A stretch of DNA of 18,845 nt, taken from assembly GCA_046728075.1 (NCBI GenBank), contig JBKPDV010000273.1:1-18845 (forward strand), in the 5' to 3' direction. Positions 1 to 7,480 of the stretch are shown here, piece after piece (within the stretch, counting starts at the first letter, position 1; each line of letters opens with the position of its first letter). Origin of the DNA: JBKPDV01 sp046728075. Its GTDB lineage: Bacteria > Acidobacteriota > Thermoanaerobaculia > UBA5066 > Gp7-AA6. The notes under the pieces were generated by a model. That model made no database searches, was not told where the DNA came from, and worked only from the letters and a program-made list of their open reading frames with translations. The position numbers and the translations under genes were made by a program.

Positions 1-287
1 GTGATGAGAAAGGTGTACTTACGCCCAACCAGGTCCCCAATTCGGCCGAAGAACAGAGCGCCGAAAGGACGGACTAGGAACCCGGCTGCGTAGGTGACGA
101 ACGCGGAGAGCAACGCCGCAGTCGCGTTGCCAGGCGGGAAAAAGAGGGCTGCGAAGAAGGGCGCCAGGGTCGCGTAAAGGTAGAAGTCGTACCACTCGAA
201 AACAGTGCCGAGGGAAGAGGCGAAAATAACCCGTCGTTCTTCTTCTTTCTGCACGGGGGGCGGTGTACCGATAGTTGCCGCTTCCAT
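1..287 (-). CDS. MFS transporter, MHS (metabolite:H+ symporter)-like, N-terminal part only
   Basis: The first 95 residues of an inner-membrane solute transporter are present, and the gene runs off the left edge of the window. After a charged cytoplasmic N-terminus (QKEEERR), the sequence SLGTVFEWYDFYLYATLA is the hallmark first membrane segment of the metabolite:H+ symporter branch of MFS (ProP, KgtP and ShiA type). A second hydrophobic segment then leads into RPFGALFFGRIGDLVGRKY, the conserved MFS loop 2-3 motif. The ATG is preceded by a strong GGGGAGGAAG ribosome binding site. The gene lies downstream of acs on the same strand, 455 bp away. A carboxylate substrate such as acetate would fit that neighbour, but the substrate cannot be read from this fragment. 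Confidence 0.88.
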   Translation of the reverse strand, partial: MEAATIGTPPPVQKEEERRVIFASSLGTVFEWYDFYLYATLAPFFAALFFPPGNATAALLSAFVTYAAGFLVRPFGALFFGRIGDLVGRKYTFLI

Positions 288-742
288 TAACTTCCTCCCC
301 TATTTCCATTCGGAATTGATCGAGGCTCGGAAACAATCACAAGCCCGCGCGGTCCGGAAACCGAGAACCGCGCTCCATTCGATTGCGGATTCCTCATGAA
401 TTGGAGTCAACGCTCGGGAGACTGTTTCTTTCTCCTTTCCTTCCTGTACGGAAACCGGCCCGCCTGAAGGGAGTAAGCGCAGGCCCGTCTTGTGAGTGGC
501 CAGCCGGAAAGAGGGGCATCCCCGTGTCGGGCAGGAGGCCCGAACTCTCGGAAACTCTCTGCCGCCTGGGCAGGTGTTCGCAGTCTTCCATGCGAGTTCT
601 TGCGGGGAAGTCTTTCATTGTTTAAGGGGATGTCAAGAGCCTTTGAAACCAGGGTAAACGAGGGGGGTCCTTCGGCGTGGTCCGACCTACCTCCGAAGGC
701 ACCCTGTCCGGTGCTCGGCCAGGGTGGCGGCAAAAAGGGGAG
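288..742. other. Intergenic region between acs and the MFS gene
   Basis: These 455 bases show no convincing coding frame; the short open frames here lack family motifs and ribosome binding sites. Downstream of acs on the minus strand, a perfect 7-bp stem (CACCCTG at 700-706 pairing with CAGGGTG at 720-726, 13-nt loop) could slow transcription, but it lacks a T-run. Upstream of the MFS gene, TTGTGA and TCAATT with a 17-nt spacer (minus strand, 337-342 and 314-319) is a weak sigma-70-like candidate. Neither signal is strong. Confidence 0.4.
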
Positions 743-2848
743 CTACTCCTCCTTGCCGAACTGCCTGAGGTCCTCCGGCCCTTCCTTTGTCGCCACCTTG
801 TCCTTTCCCTGCACAGAGACGCGGATCTGTTCCACCACGTCGGGATTGGCAAGGGTGGTTATGTCGCCGGTGTCCAGGGTGTTCGAGATCGCGGCAAGGA
901 CACGCCGCATGATCTTTCCGGAGCGGGTTTTCGGCATGTCCGGAACGATGTGCACCTTCTTCGGCCGGGCGATCTTTCCGATCATGGTCTCGATCGTCGC
1001 AATCACCTTATCCGTGATCTCCTTGCTGGGGGCGTAGCCGGGCTTTAAGGCGATGTAGATCTCCGGAACACGGCCCTTGACCTCGTCGACGACCGGCACG
1101 ACGGCGGCTTCCGCGACTTCCGGGAGCGTCAAGCAGGCCGACTCGAGCTCCTTGGTCCCGAGGCGATGGCCGGCCACATTGATGACGTCGTCGACGCGGC
1201 CCAGGATTCGGAAATAGCCGTCCGCGGCGAGCACGGCTCCGTCCGCGGCGAAGTAGGGCCAGTCGTGCCAATCCTTGCTTTTCGAATTCCTGGTGTGCTT
1301 GGTGTAGTACTGACGAACGAAGCGGTCCCGGTCCCCCCAGATCGTCTGCATGATCCCCGGCCACGGGTTCCGGATGCAGATGTTGCCGGCCCTCCCCGAG
1401 CCCGCCTTCACTTCCTCACCCTTCTCGTCATAGATGATCGGGTAGATGCCCGGCACTCCGGGGCCGGCGCTCCCGGGCTTCATGCGATCGAGAGCCGGCT
1501 TCGTGCTGCAGAGGAAGCCGCCGTTCTCCGTCTGCCACCAGGTGTCGACGATGACGGCTTTGCCCTTGCCGACGACGTTGTAGTACCACTTCCAGACCTC
1601 GGGCTCGATCGGCTCGCCGACCGTCGTCATGTGCTTGAAGCGGTAGTCGTACTTGGCCGGCTCGTCGGGCCCGGCCTTTCTCAGCATGCGGATGGCCGTC
1701 GGCGAAGTGTGAAAGATGTTGACGCCGAGGCGTTCGGCGATTCGCCAGACCCGTCCCGCATCCGGAAACGCCGGCACGCCTTCGTAGATCACGGAGGTCG
1801 CGGCCAGCGCCAGCGGCCCATAGACGATGTAGGAATGTCCCGTGATCCAGCCGATATCCGCCATGCACCAGTACGTGTCCTCGGGATGGATGTCCTGGAT
1901 GTACTTCGAAGTCCCTGACACGTAGGCGAGGTAGCCGCCCGTCCGGTGCTGGCAGCCCTTGGGCTTGCCGGTGGTGCCGCTGGTGTACATCAGAAAGAGG
2001 GGAGCCTCCGAGTCCATGGGAACGGGCTCCACTTTCGCGCGGCGATACTTCTTCAGAACTTCATCGACGAAGAAATCGCGCCCCTCGACCATCGGGGTCG
2101 CGGAAGGGTGTTTCCCCGGGTAGCGCTTCCACACGAGGACCTTGTCGATTTTCTGGCCTTCCTTTTCGGCCGTGGCCACGGCGATCTCGGCCGATGCCTT
2201 GTGGTCGATCATCTTGCCGCTGCGGTAGTAGCCGTCCATGTAGATGAGGACGCGACTGCCGGAATCCGCGGCCCGCAGGCCGCACGCCTCGCCGCTGAAT
2301 CCACCGAACACGACCGAGTGGACGACGCCCAGTCGCGCGCAAGCCAGCATCGTGATCGGCAGCTCCGCGACCATGGGCATGTGGATCGTGACGCGGTCGC
2401 CCGCCTTCAGCTTCGCGAAATCGCGGAGCAGGGCGGCGAACTCGTTGACTCGAACGTACAGCTCCTGGTAGGTCAGGGCTACCGGCTCTTCCTCTTCGGG
2501 CTCGGGCACGAAGATGATGGCCGTCTTGTTTCGGTACCTGGCCAAGTGGCGATCGACGCAGTTGAACGAAGCATTGATCTTGCCGCCCGCGAACCACTTC
2601 CAGAAGGGCGGATCGCTCGTGTCGAGCACCGTGTGCCAGCGTTCGTACCAGGTCAGCAGCTCCGCGTATTCCTCGAAACACTTCGGAAAGTTCTTTTCGG
2701 CGAAACGCTCGTTGACGGCGGGATCCTTCAGGTTCGCCTGAGCGATGAATTCCTTGGATGGCTGGAAGTACTCTTCTTCCTTCCAGTGCACCGCAATCTG
2801 GTCCTCGCTGGTTTCCGCGACCCGGCTCGCCGCTTTCGAATCTGCCAT
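743..2848 (-). CDS. acs: Acetyl-CoA synthetase (acetate-CoA ligase, AMP-forming)
   Basis: The 701-residue protein, slightly longer than the usual ~650, activates acetate to acetyl-CoA through acetyl-AMP in the cytoplasm. It has the N-terminal ACS domain, with WFAGGKINASFNCVDRHL near residue 90. The adenylate-forming P-loop motif YTSGTTGKPKG is at 288-298 and WWQTENGG at 437-444. The C-terminal swivel domain contains GRVDDVINVAGHRLGT and the catalytic PKTRSGK, with K645 as the lysine normally controlled by acetylation. The C-terminus extends about 50 residues past this motif. A GGAGG ribosome binding site lies about 8 nt before the ATG. The closely homologous propionyl-CoA ligases share most motifs, so propionate activity cannot be excluded. 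It is divergent from the EAL gene. Confidence 0.95.
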   Translation of the reverse strand: MADSKAASRVAETSEDQIAVHWKEEEYFQPSKEFIAQANLKDPAVNERFAEKNFPKCFEEYAELLTWYERWHTVLDTSDPPFWKWFAGGKINASFNCVDRHLARYRNKTAIIFVPEPEEEEPVALTYQELYVRVNEFAALLRDFAKLKAGDRVTIHMPMVAELPITMLACARLGVVHSVVFGGFSGEACGLRAADSGSRVLIYMDGYYRSGKMIDHKASAEIAVATAEKEGQKIDKVLVWKRYPGKHPSATPMVEGRDFFVDEVLKKYRRAKVEPVPMDSEAPLFLMYTSGTTGKPKGCQHRTGGYLAYVSGTSKYIQDIHPEDTYWCMADIGWITGHSYIVYGPLALAATSVIYEGVPAFPDAGRVWRIAERLGVNIFHTSPTAIRMLRKAGPDEPAKYDYRFKHMTTVGEPIEPEVWKWYYNVVGKGKAVIVDTWWQTENGGFLCSTKPALDRMKPGSAGPGVPGIYPIIYDEKGEEVKAGSGRAGNICIRNPWPGIMQTIWGDRDRFVRQYYTKHTRNSKSKDWHDWPYFAADGAVLAADGYFRILGRVDDVINVAGHRLGTKELESACLTLPEVAEAAVVPVVDEVKGRVPEIYIALKPGYAPSKEITDKVIATIETMIGKIARPKKVHIVPDMPKTRSGKIMRRVLAAISNTLDTGDITTLANPDVVEQIRVSVQGKDKVATKEGPEDLRQFGKEE

Positions 2849-3000
2849 GAGGGTGCCTCCATTCGATTCACGAGGCCGTATCGTGAGGGCCTGTCCTGAG
2901 AAGCGCGACCCATCGGGGACGTCGCTCTCGATCGCCTATCTATCACGTAACGCGCCAGCCTAGGTGATGTGTCAGCCGACGCGAAGCGGCCATCTGCTCA

Positions 3001-3082
3001 CTCCCCGTCCCCCCGTCTCCCAGTCCCCCCGTCCTCTCCGATTCGCCGACGGGGTGACGGGGGGACGGGGTGACGGGGGGAG
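3001..3082. repeat. Inverted pair of degenerate 8-bp tandem repeats (GC family)
   Basis: The left arm (3001-3033) is four degenerate copies of CCCCCGTC, with variants TCCCAGTC and CTCCCCGTC. The right arm (about 3048-3082) is the inverse, GACGGGGT/GACGGGGG repeated. A 14-bp spacer separates the arms, so a long GC hairpin is possible. It sits in the 258-bp divergent gap between acs and the EAL gene, close to the EAL start. The rest of that gap (2849-3000) shows no gene and no clear promoter. Its design matches the 7-bp families at 4949, 5617, 6665, 7395 and 8665, with a different core sequence. Confidence 0.85.
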
Positions 3083-3106
3083 AACACAGTCCTACAATGG
3101 AGGGCG

Positions 3107-4225
3107 GTGACCCCTCCCGAGAGCCTTCTGGACGGCCCGACGCTCGGCCGGCTGGAGCGCTGGCGGAAGGCGCGCGCGGTATTCGTCCGCCCGGATGGGA
3201 CGGAAGCGGAGCACGCCGTTTCGCGAGCGCTCGGTCGACTCTGGGCTCGCGGACAGGTTTACGGCCGGGCCCGGCGGCTAGTGTTGGAACGCTCGGCCGA
3301 GGCCCTCCTGACGCAGCTCGCGAAAGGGGTGGGCGCGCTCGCCGGCCAGGTCCGGGTCGCCCCGGAGGATCCGAGCCAGACCAAGTGGGATGCCGTCGGA
3401 AACCTGACGCCGCTGTCCGACGCCTCGCGCCGAGTGGCTGCGTTGTGGCTCGTCGACGTGCTTCGGTCAGGAGAGCTGTTCGTCGAGTTTCAGCCCATCT
3501 TCGAGCTGAGCTCCGGCGAAATCCTCGGGGCCGAGGGGCTGCTGCGCGCGCGTAGCGCCGACGGGTCCGTGCGGCTGGCGGCTGACATCTTTCCGGCCGC
3601 GCATGCGCTCGGGATCGAAAAACCGTTCGAGCGCATGTCCTGGGTCTCCGTTCTCGAGGCGGCGCGACGGCTGCCAGAGAACATCCTGCTCTTCCTGAAC
3701 GTCAACCCTCAGCTCCTGGTCGGCGGGGCTCATGGCCTGGAGGGCCTGGGCCGAGAAGCGGAACGGGTCGAGTTCCCGTACACGCGGCTCGCGCTCGACT
3801 TGGTCGAGATCGAGCGAGTGGAATCTCTGGAAGTGTTGCAATCGGCGCTGGCGGTTCCGCACGATCTCGGCGTGGCCATCGCGCTCGACGACATCACCTC
3901 CGGCTATGGAACGCTTCGCTATTGCGCCGGTTTGTCTCCCCGGTGGATCAAGGTCGACTGGGCGATCACCCGCGGCGTCGCGACAGACTCGCGCCGGCGG
4001 GCGGTCTTGAAGCTCCTCGCGCAAGTCGCGCGAGACGCCTCCGTCGGGCTGATCGCGGAGGGAATCGAGACCGGTGAAGATCTCGACGTCTGTATCGAGG
4101 AAGGGGTCTCCGCCGCTCAGGGCTATTTCCTGTCGCGCCCGAGCGTCGAGCTGACGGACGCCTCCCCGGAGTTTCGCGCGTGGCTCCTGGCGCGTGTGCC
4201 TGCCCTTCCTCCTCCCGGAGCATGA
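3107..4225 (+). CDS. EAL-domain protein, probable c-di-GMP phosphodiesterase
   Basis: The 372-residue cytoplasmic protein has an unrecognised ~125-residue N-terminal region and a C-terminal EAL domain (about 125-360). The signature EAL is altered to EGL (AEGLLR, E143). The other metal and substrate positions look intact: N in LNVNPQ, E in DLVEIE, D261/D262 in LDDITSGYG, K282 in IKVD, E318 in AEGIET, and Q in AQGYF. c-di-GMP hydrolysis is therefore plausible, although the Gly substitution and the Ile-Thr-Ser after the Asp pair in loop 6 deviate from DFGTG. The start is GTG with GGAGG only 4 nt upstream, so the exact start is uncertain. Its stop overlaps the start of the S4 gene (ATGA), implying co-translation. 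There is no GGDEF partner or membrane segment. Confidence 0.85.
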   Translation: MTPPESLLDGPTLGRLERWRKARAVFVRPDGTEAEHAVSRALGRLWARGQVYGRARRLVLERSAEALLTQLAKGVGALAGQVRVAPEDPSQTKWDAVGNLTPLSDASRRVAALWLVDVLRSGELFVEFQPIFELSSGEILGAEGLLRARSADGSVRLAADIFPAAHALGIEKPFERMSWVSVLEAARRLPENILLFLNVNPQLLVGGAHGLEGLGREAERVEFPYTRLALDLVEIERVESLEVLQSALAVPHDLGVAIALDDITSGYGTLRYCAGLSPRWIKVDWAITRGVATDSRRRAVLKLLAQVARDASVGLIAEGIETGEDLDVCIEEGVSAAQGYFLSRPSVELTDASPEFRAWLLARVPALPPPGA

Positions 4226-4626
4226 GCGCGGAGAGACCCGCCGAGCCTTCCGAGCCGGTCCGCCTGGACGTCTGGCTCGATGTGGCTTGTGTCTTCAAGA
4301 CCCGGTCTCAAGCCAAGGAGGCCTGCGAAGGAGGAAAAGTCGATGTCAACGGCTCGCGCGCCAAGCCCCACCGGGAGTTGCGCACGGGCGACCGGGTCTC
4401 GGTCACGGGCAAGGCGGGGCAGCGCCGCGAGATCCTGGTCCGAGGCCTCGCTTCGCGTTCCCTCCCACGGGCTCAGGCCCGGCTCCTCTATGAGGACGTG
4501 ACCCCGCCCGTCGCCGCCGAGGTGCGGGAGGCACGGCGCCTGGATCGGATGCTGGCGCCGAAGGTGGACGAGGGACGGCCGGACAAGAGGGACAGAAGAG
4601 AGATTATTCGACGGAAGGGAAGATAG
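4222..4626 (+). CDS. S4-domain RNA-binding protein (Hsp15-like)
   Basis: This 134-residue basic protein has an N-terminal S4 RNA-binding fold (about residues 13-70). RLDVWLDVACVFKTRSQAKEAC, then GGKVDVNGSRAKPHRELRTGD, follow the S4 pattern seen in Hsp15 and related heat-shock ribosome-binding proteins. The C-terminal tail is rich in Arg, Lys and Asp (RPDKRDRREIIRRKGR), as expected for rRNA or tRNA contact. Length and layout match Hsp15-type proteins, which rescue stalled 50S subunits; the exact role here is inferred from family only. The ATG overlaps the EAL stop codon (ATGA). The in-frame upstream start at 4180 is less likely because it would overlap the EAL gene by 46 bases. Confidence 0.88.
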   Translation: MSAERPAEPSEPVRLDVWLDVACVFKTRSQAKEACEGGKVDVNGSRAKPHRELRTGDRVSVTGKAGQRREILVRGLASRSLPRAQARLLYEDVTPPVAAEVREARRLDRMLAPKVDEGRPDKRDRREIIRRKGR

Positions 4627-4658
4627 AGAGAAGTCAGTATCGACTGTAGACTCATTCC

Positions 4659-4946
4659 ATGGACTTCGAGCTCCTTTGCCCCTGCTGCAACGCCCGGCTC
4701 AAGATCGATCCCGCTCTCAAGGCGGTCATCGACCATGAGGCTCCCAAGACGCCGCGAAAGTTTGGCTCGGTCGATGATGCGATCGGAGCCTTGAAAGGCC
4801 AGGACGCGGAGAGGGAAAAAAAGTTCGCCGCATCGATCGAAGCCGAAAAGTCCAAGAAAGACGTCCTGAACCGCAAGTTCGACGAGCTCTTCGAAAAGAC
4901 CAAGGGAGACACCTCGAAGCCGATCCGGGACATTGATCTGGATTAG
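4659..4946 (+). CDS. Small CPCC-motif protein of unknown function
   Basis: The 95-residue hydrophilic protein opens with MDFELLCPCCNARLKIDP, a single CxxC knuckle of the kind found in half zinc ribbons. A highly charged, probably helical region follows (residues 45-80, many K/E/D), ending with an acidic tail (RDIDLD). With only two cysteines, zinc binding would need dimerisation or a partner. Start ATG 4659 has no obvious ribosome binding site. It lies 32 bp after the S4 gene on the same strand and may be in the same transcript. I do not recognise a named family; GC-rich codon use and the Cys motif argue that it is real. Confidence 0.72.
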   Translation: MDFELLCPCCNARLKIDPALKAVIDHEAPKTPRKFGSVDDAIGALKGQDAEREKKFAASIEAEKSKKDVLNRKFDELFEKTKGDTSKPIRDIDLD

Positions 4947-4948
4947 GT

Positions 4949-5098
4949 GAGCTGTCAGCTTTCAGCTCTCAGCTGTCAGCCAAGCAGTCCTCGGTGGCGG
5001 TGAGGCGTTACAATATTTACATTGTTACCACTGTGGAACGTGATCTGCGCACCGTCGGGAGTCTCAAGCTGAGAGCTGTAAGCTGAAAGCTGAGAGCT
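4949..5098. repeat. Inverted 7-bp tandem repeats, AGCTGAAAGC family, copy 1
   Basis: The left arm (4949-4980) reads as degenerate copies of CAGCTTT/CAGCTCT/CAGCTGT. The right arm (about 5064-5098) is the inverse (AGCTGAGAGCTGTAAGCTG and on). The ~80-bp central segment is AT-richer and contains TACAAT at 5009-5014, a good -10 match without a clear -35, which could serve the next gene. The right arm runs into the TTG start of the LOG-family gene, and the left arm begins 2 bp after the previous stop codon. Confidence 0.85.
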
Positions 5099-5628
5099 TG
5101 CTCTCCATCGCCGTCTTCGGTTCCTCTTTGCCCAGCGAAGGTCAGCCCGCGTACGAAGACGCCCGTACCCTCGGGCGTGCGCTCGCGCGGCGTGGGGCTC
5201 GCGTTGTCTGCGGCGGGTACGGCGGTGTCATGGAGGCCGCTTGCCGCGGAGCCTCAGAAGAAGGGGGACAGAGTCTGGGCGTCATCCTCGCGGGCAGGGG
5301 AGAGCCCAACTCCTTCGTCACGTCCACGGTCGAAGCGCGAGACCTGGCGGAGCGCTTGACGCGTTTGCGCGATCTGTCGGACGGCTGGATCTTTCTTCCG
5401 CACGGTCTCGGCACGATGCTCGAGCTGGTCTGGCTAGCCGAGAGCATCGTGAAGCGGGAGGCCGTTGCCCGCCCGCTCGTGCTGCTTAACGATTTCTGGA
5501 GACCGACGCTGGACATCGCCCTTCGCGAGGCGACCGGCTCGGGAGCGGAAGCGCTGGCGGCGTCGGCGCGGTGGGCGAAATCGCCGGAAGAAGCGGCCCG
5601 CCTCGCCTGCGGCGAGTCTAAGGTCTAA
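5098..5628 (+). CDS. LOG/DprA-fold (TIGR00725-like) protein
   Basis: The 176-residue protein has a Rossmann-like nucleotide-binding fold of the LOG family (formerly called lysine decarboxylase). IAVFGSSLP opens the first strand-loop, VVCGGYGGVMEAACRGA matches the GGGxxGxMxxxxxGA signature, and FLPHGLGTMLEL occupies the place of PGGxGTxxE. The PGG is replaced by PHG, so phosphoribohydrolase (cytokinin-riboside activating) activity is uncertain. The start is TTG, chosen because MLSIAVFGSS matches the family N-terminus. No good ribosome binding site is present, as the repeat arm abuts the start. The last residues SKV and the stop codon lie inside the next repeat element. Confidence 0.82.
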   Translation: MLSIAVFGSSLPSEGQPAYEDARTLGRALARRGARVVCGGYGGVMEAACRGASEEGGQSLGVILAGRGEPNSFVTSTVEARDLAERLTRLRDLSDGWIFLPHGLGTMLELVWLAESIVKREAVARPLVLLNDFWRPTLDIALREATGSGAEALAASARWAKSPEEAARLACGESKV

Positions 5629-5702
5629 GGTTTAAGGTCCAAGGTCAAAGAAACCATCGACCATCGTTCCGAACTTTAGACTTTAGACCTTAGACTTTGG
5701 AC
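5617..5702. repeat. Inverted 7-bp tandem repeats, TCTAAGG family
   Basis: The left arm (5617-5651) is five degenerate units: TCTAAGG twice, TTTAAGG, TCCAAGG, TCAAAGA. The right arm (5673-5702) is the inverse: ACTTTAG twice, ACCTTAG, ACTTTGG. The spacer is about 21 bp. The element lies between two convergent genes and extends into both coding ends: it encodes SKV-stop for the LOG gene and, from the other arm, SKV-stop for htpX. It could act as a bidirectional hairpin terminator, but there is no long T-run. Confidence 0.9.
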
Positions 5703-6664
5703 AGCTTCTGGTACGCCATCTCCTTCAACAGCGCAATCCTCTTGGCGATCGGCGGATGCGTCGCGAAGAGATTGGCGAACGCCCCCTCGGACCGGTTCAC
5801 CGACCGGCCGCGCGGGTCCTCGATGCAGAGATGGGCGATTCCCTGTTTGATGGAAGCCGTCGGCGCCGCGGCCGCGTCGATCTTCTCCAGCGCAGAGGCA
5901 AGAGCGAGCGGGTTTCGCGTCAGCTCCGCTCCGGACGCGTCGGCCAGGTATTCCCTCTCTCGAGAGACCGCCATCGCGACAAGCTGAGCTATCAGCGGCG
6001 CGAGAATGAGGGAGATCAACCAGAGCGCAAACAGGATCAGCATCATGGGACCGGAGCCGCCGCGATCCTCCCGATCGTTCCGGCGGCCTCCCCCCCACCA
6101 GAGTCCGCGCCGTCCCCAGTCGGAGATCAGCAAGACGGAACCCACGAGCGCCGCCACCACGGTCATCACCCGCACGTCGTAGTTCTTGACGTGGGACATC
6201 TCGTGAGAAACCACTCCCTGCAGCTCTTCACGGTTCAGAGAGTCGAGCAGACCTCGCGTGACAGCGAGCGACGATCGCTCGGGGCCGGTTCCGGTCGCGA
6301 ACGCGTTCGGGTCGGGGTCCGGGATGACGTAGATGGCGGGCTTGGGCATTCCGGAGGCGATCGCCATCTCTTCGACGACGTTGTCGAGAGCGCGCTGTTT
6401 CGGATCGGAGAGATCGATCGGAGTGGCATGTGTCGATTCGAGGATCGCCTTGTCGCCGCCCTTTAGAGACCACCAGGCAGAGAAGGATCCCAGGCAGAGC
6501 GCGCCGATTGTGGCGATCGGAACGCCGGGGCTGCCTCCGGACCAGTAGAGAAAGATGTCCGCGCCGATTCCCAGGAACGCGAGAAAGCCGATGAAGCCCA
6601 CGAGGAGCATCGTCGTGCGCCGGAGGTTCCGGCGCTGCTGGTCGTAGAGGTTGGTGGGAATCAT
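5690..6664 (-). CDS. htpX: HtpX-type M48 membrane zinc metalloprotease
   Basis: The 324-residue inner-membrane protease belongs to the HtpX family, which degrades misfolded membrane proteins. Two membrane segments follow the short N-terminus (about 18-36 and 47-65). The zinc site is HEMSH (H154, E155, H158), with the third ligand E238 in SREREYLAD. Two further hydrophobic stretches lie between these motifs (about 165-182 and 208-230). The typical THPPIAKRI segment is near the C-terminus, so all catalytic residues are present. It follows lemA on the same strand, a frequent pairing for this family. The ATG is directly preceded by the repeat arm, so no ribosome binding site is seen. The C-terminal SKV and stop come from the 5617-5702 repeat. 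Confidence 0.94.
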   Translation of the reverse strand: MIPTNLYDQQRRNLRRTTMLLVGFIGFLAFLGIGADIFLYWSGGSPGVPIATIGALCLGSFSAWWSLKGGDKAILESTHATPIDLSDPKQRALDNVVEEMAIASGMPKPAIYVIPDPDPNAFATGTGPERSSLAVTRGLLDSLNREELQGVVSHEMSHVKNYDVRVMTVVAALVGSVLLISDWGRRGLWWGGGRRNDREDRGGSGPMMLILFALWLISLILAPLIAQLVAMAVSREREYLADASGAELTRNPLALASALEKIDAAAAPTASIKQGIAHLCIEDPRGRSVNRSEGAFANLFATHPPIAKRIALLKEMAYQKLSKV

Positions 6665-6747
6665 AGCTGTCAGCTACCAGCTTTCAGCTAACGGCGAACA
6701 CGCGGAAGGGCGCACGGCTGAAAGCTGACAGCTGAAAGCTGAAAGCT
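6665..6747. repeat. Inverted AGCTGAAAGC repeats, copy 2, filling the lemA-htpX gap
   Basis: The left arm (6665-6689) is copies of AGCTGTC/AGCTACC/AGCTTTC. The right arm (6717-6747) is copies of GCTGAAA/GCTGACA. The 27-bp spacer is GC-rich. The element occupies the whole gap: it starts at the base before the htpX ATG and overlaps the lemA TAG stop. Any lemA-htpX transcript must contain the hairpin. Confidence 0.88.
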
Positions 6748-7327
6748 ACTTCGGCCGAATGTTCAAGTCCACCGCCGGGACCTCGCGCTCGGCCGGCGCA
6801 GTGATCTCGAAGAGCTCGACCGTCTGGAACTTGAACGCTTGCGCGATCAGATTGTCGGGGAAGATCTGCTGAGCCGTGTTGAAGCGCGTCGCGAGGTCGT
6901 TGTAGAACTGGCGCGCGAAGCCGATCTTGTTCTCCGTGGAGGTCAGCTCTTCCATCAACCCGCGGACGTTCTCGTTCGCTTTGAGCGTCGGGTAGTTCTC
7001 TGCCAGCGCAAAGAGCCGGGACAGCGTCTGGGTCAGCTGGTTTTCCTTCTCCGCGGAATCGGCAACTCCGCGCGCCGCCACGGCGCTGTTGCGGGCCTGG
7101 ATGACTTTCTCGAGCGTGTCCTGCTCGAACTGCATTTCCCCCTTGACGGAGGCGATCAGGTTCGGGATCAAGTCGTGCCGGCGCTTCAACTGAACGTCGA
7201 TCTGTTTCCAGGCGTTGGCGACCTGGTTCTTCAGAGAAACGAGATTGTTGTAGCGGAAAACGGCCCAAAGCGCAGCGACGACGGCGACGCCGATCAAGAC
7301 CAGCAGACAGCCTCCGAAGGCGGCCAT
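6746..7327 (-). CDS. lemA: LemA family membrane protein
   Basis: The 193-residue protein has one N-terminal membrane anchor (about residues 5-24) followed by the conserved LemA signature: YNNLVSLKNQVANAWKQIDVQLKRRHDLIPNLI, then NYPTLKANENVRGLMEELTSTENKIGFARQFYND. The family forms an extended helical bundle outside the membrane; its biochemical role is poorly defined, but linkage to HtpX-type proteases is recurrent. The length is normal. GGGAGGA lies about 13 nt upstream of the ATG, longer than ideal. It is probably cotranscribed with htpX through the intervening repeat hairpin. Confidence 0.95.
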   Translation of the reverse strand: MAAFGGCLLVLIGVAVVAALWAVFRYNNLVSLKNQVANAWKQIDVQLKRRHDLIPNLIASVKGEMQFEQDTLEKVIQARNSAVAARGVADSAEKENQLTQTLSRLFALAENYPTLKANENVRGLMEELTSTENKIGFARQFYNDLATRFNTAQQIFPDNLIAQAFKFQTVELFEITAPAEREVPAVDLNIRPK

Positions 7328-7394
7328 GTAGCTTTAGATCCTCCCTATCTTGTTACGAAAAGTAGCGGCAAAAGTTTATCACCGGGCTTCGAGT

Positions 7395-7480
7395 CAGAAG
7401 CTGCCAGCTATCCGCTTTCAGCTTTCAGCGCGCAGAACTTCCGGTCTAGCTGAAAGCTGAGAGCTGTGAACTGACAGCTT
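7395..7480. repeat. Inverted AGCTGAAAGC repeats, copy 3
   Basis: The left arm (7395-7429) contains CAGCTAT, CAGCTTT and CAGCTTT units. The right arm (7447-7480) contains AGCTGAAAGCTGAGAGCTG and CTGACAGCT. The 17-bp spacer differs from those of the other copies. It lies in the 152-bp gap between the DGQHR gene and lemA (both minus strand), and its last base is the first base of the DGQHR stop triplet. Bases 7328-7394 hold the lemA leader with a GGGAGGA ribosome binding site. Confidence 0.85.

Noticed and set aside
700..726. Stem-loop after acs as an intrinsic terminator
   Set aside because: The 7-bp stem has a 13-nt loop and no following T-run on the minus strand, so it is not strong enough to list as a separate feature.
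1946..2899. Plus-strand 317-codon open frame within acs
   Set aside because: It is the antisense shadow of acetyl-CoA synthetase, which has all family motifs in the minus frame; high GC keeps the opposite frame open.
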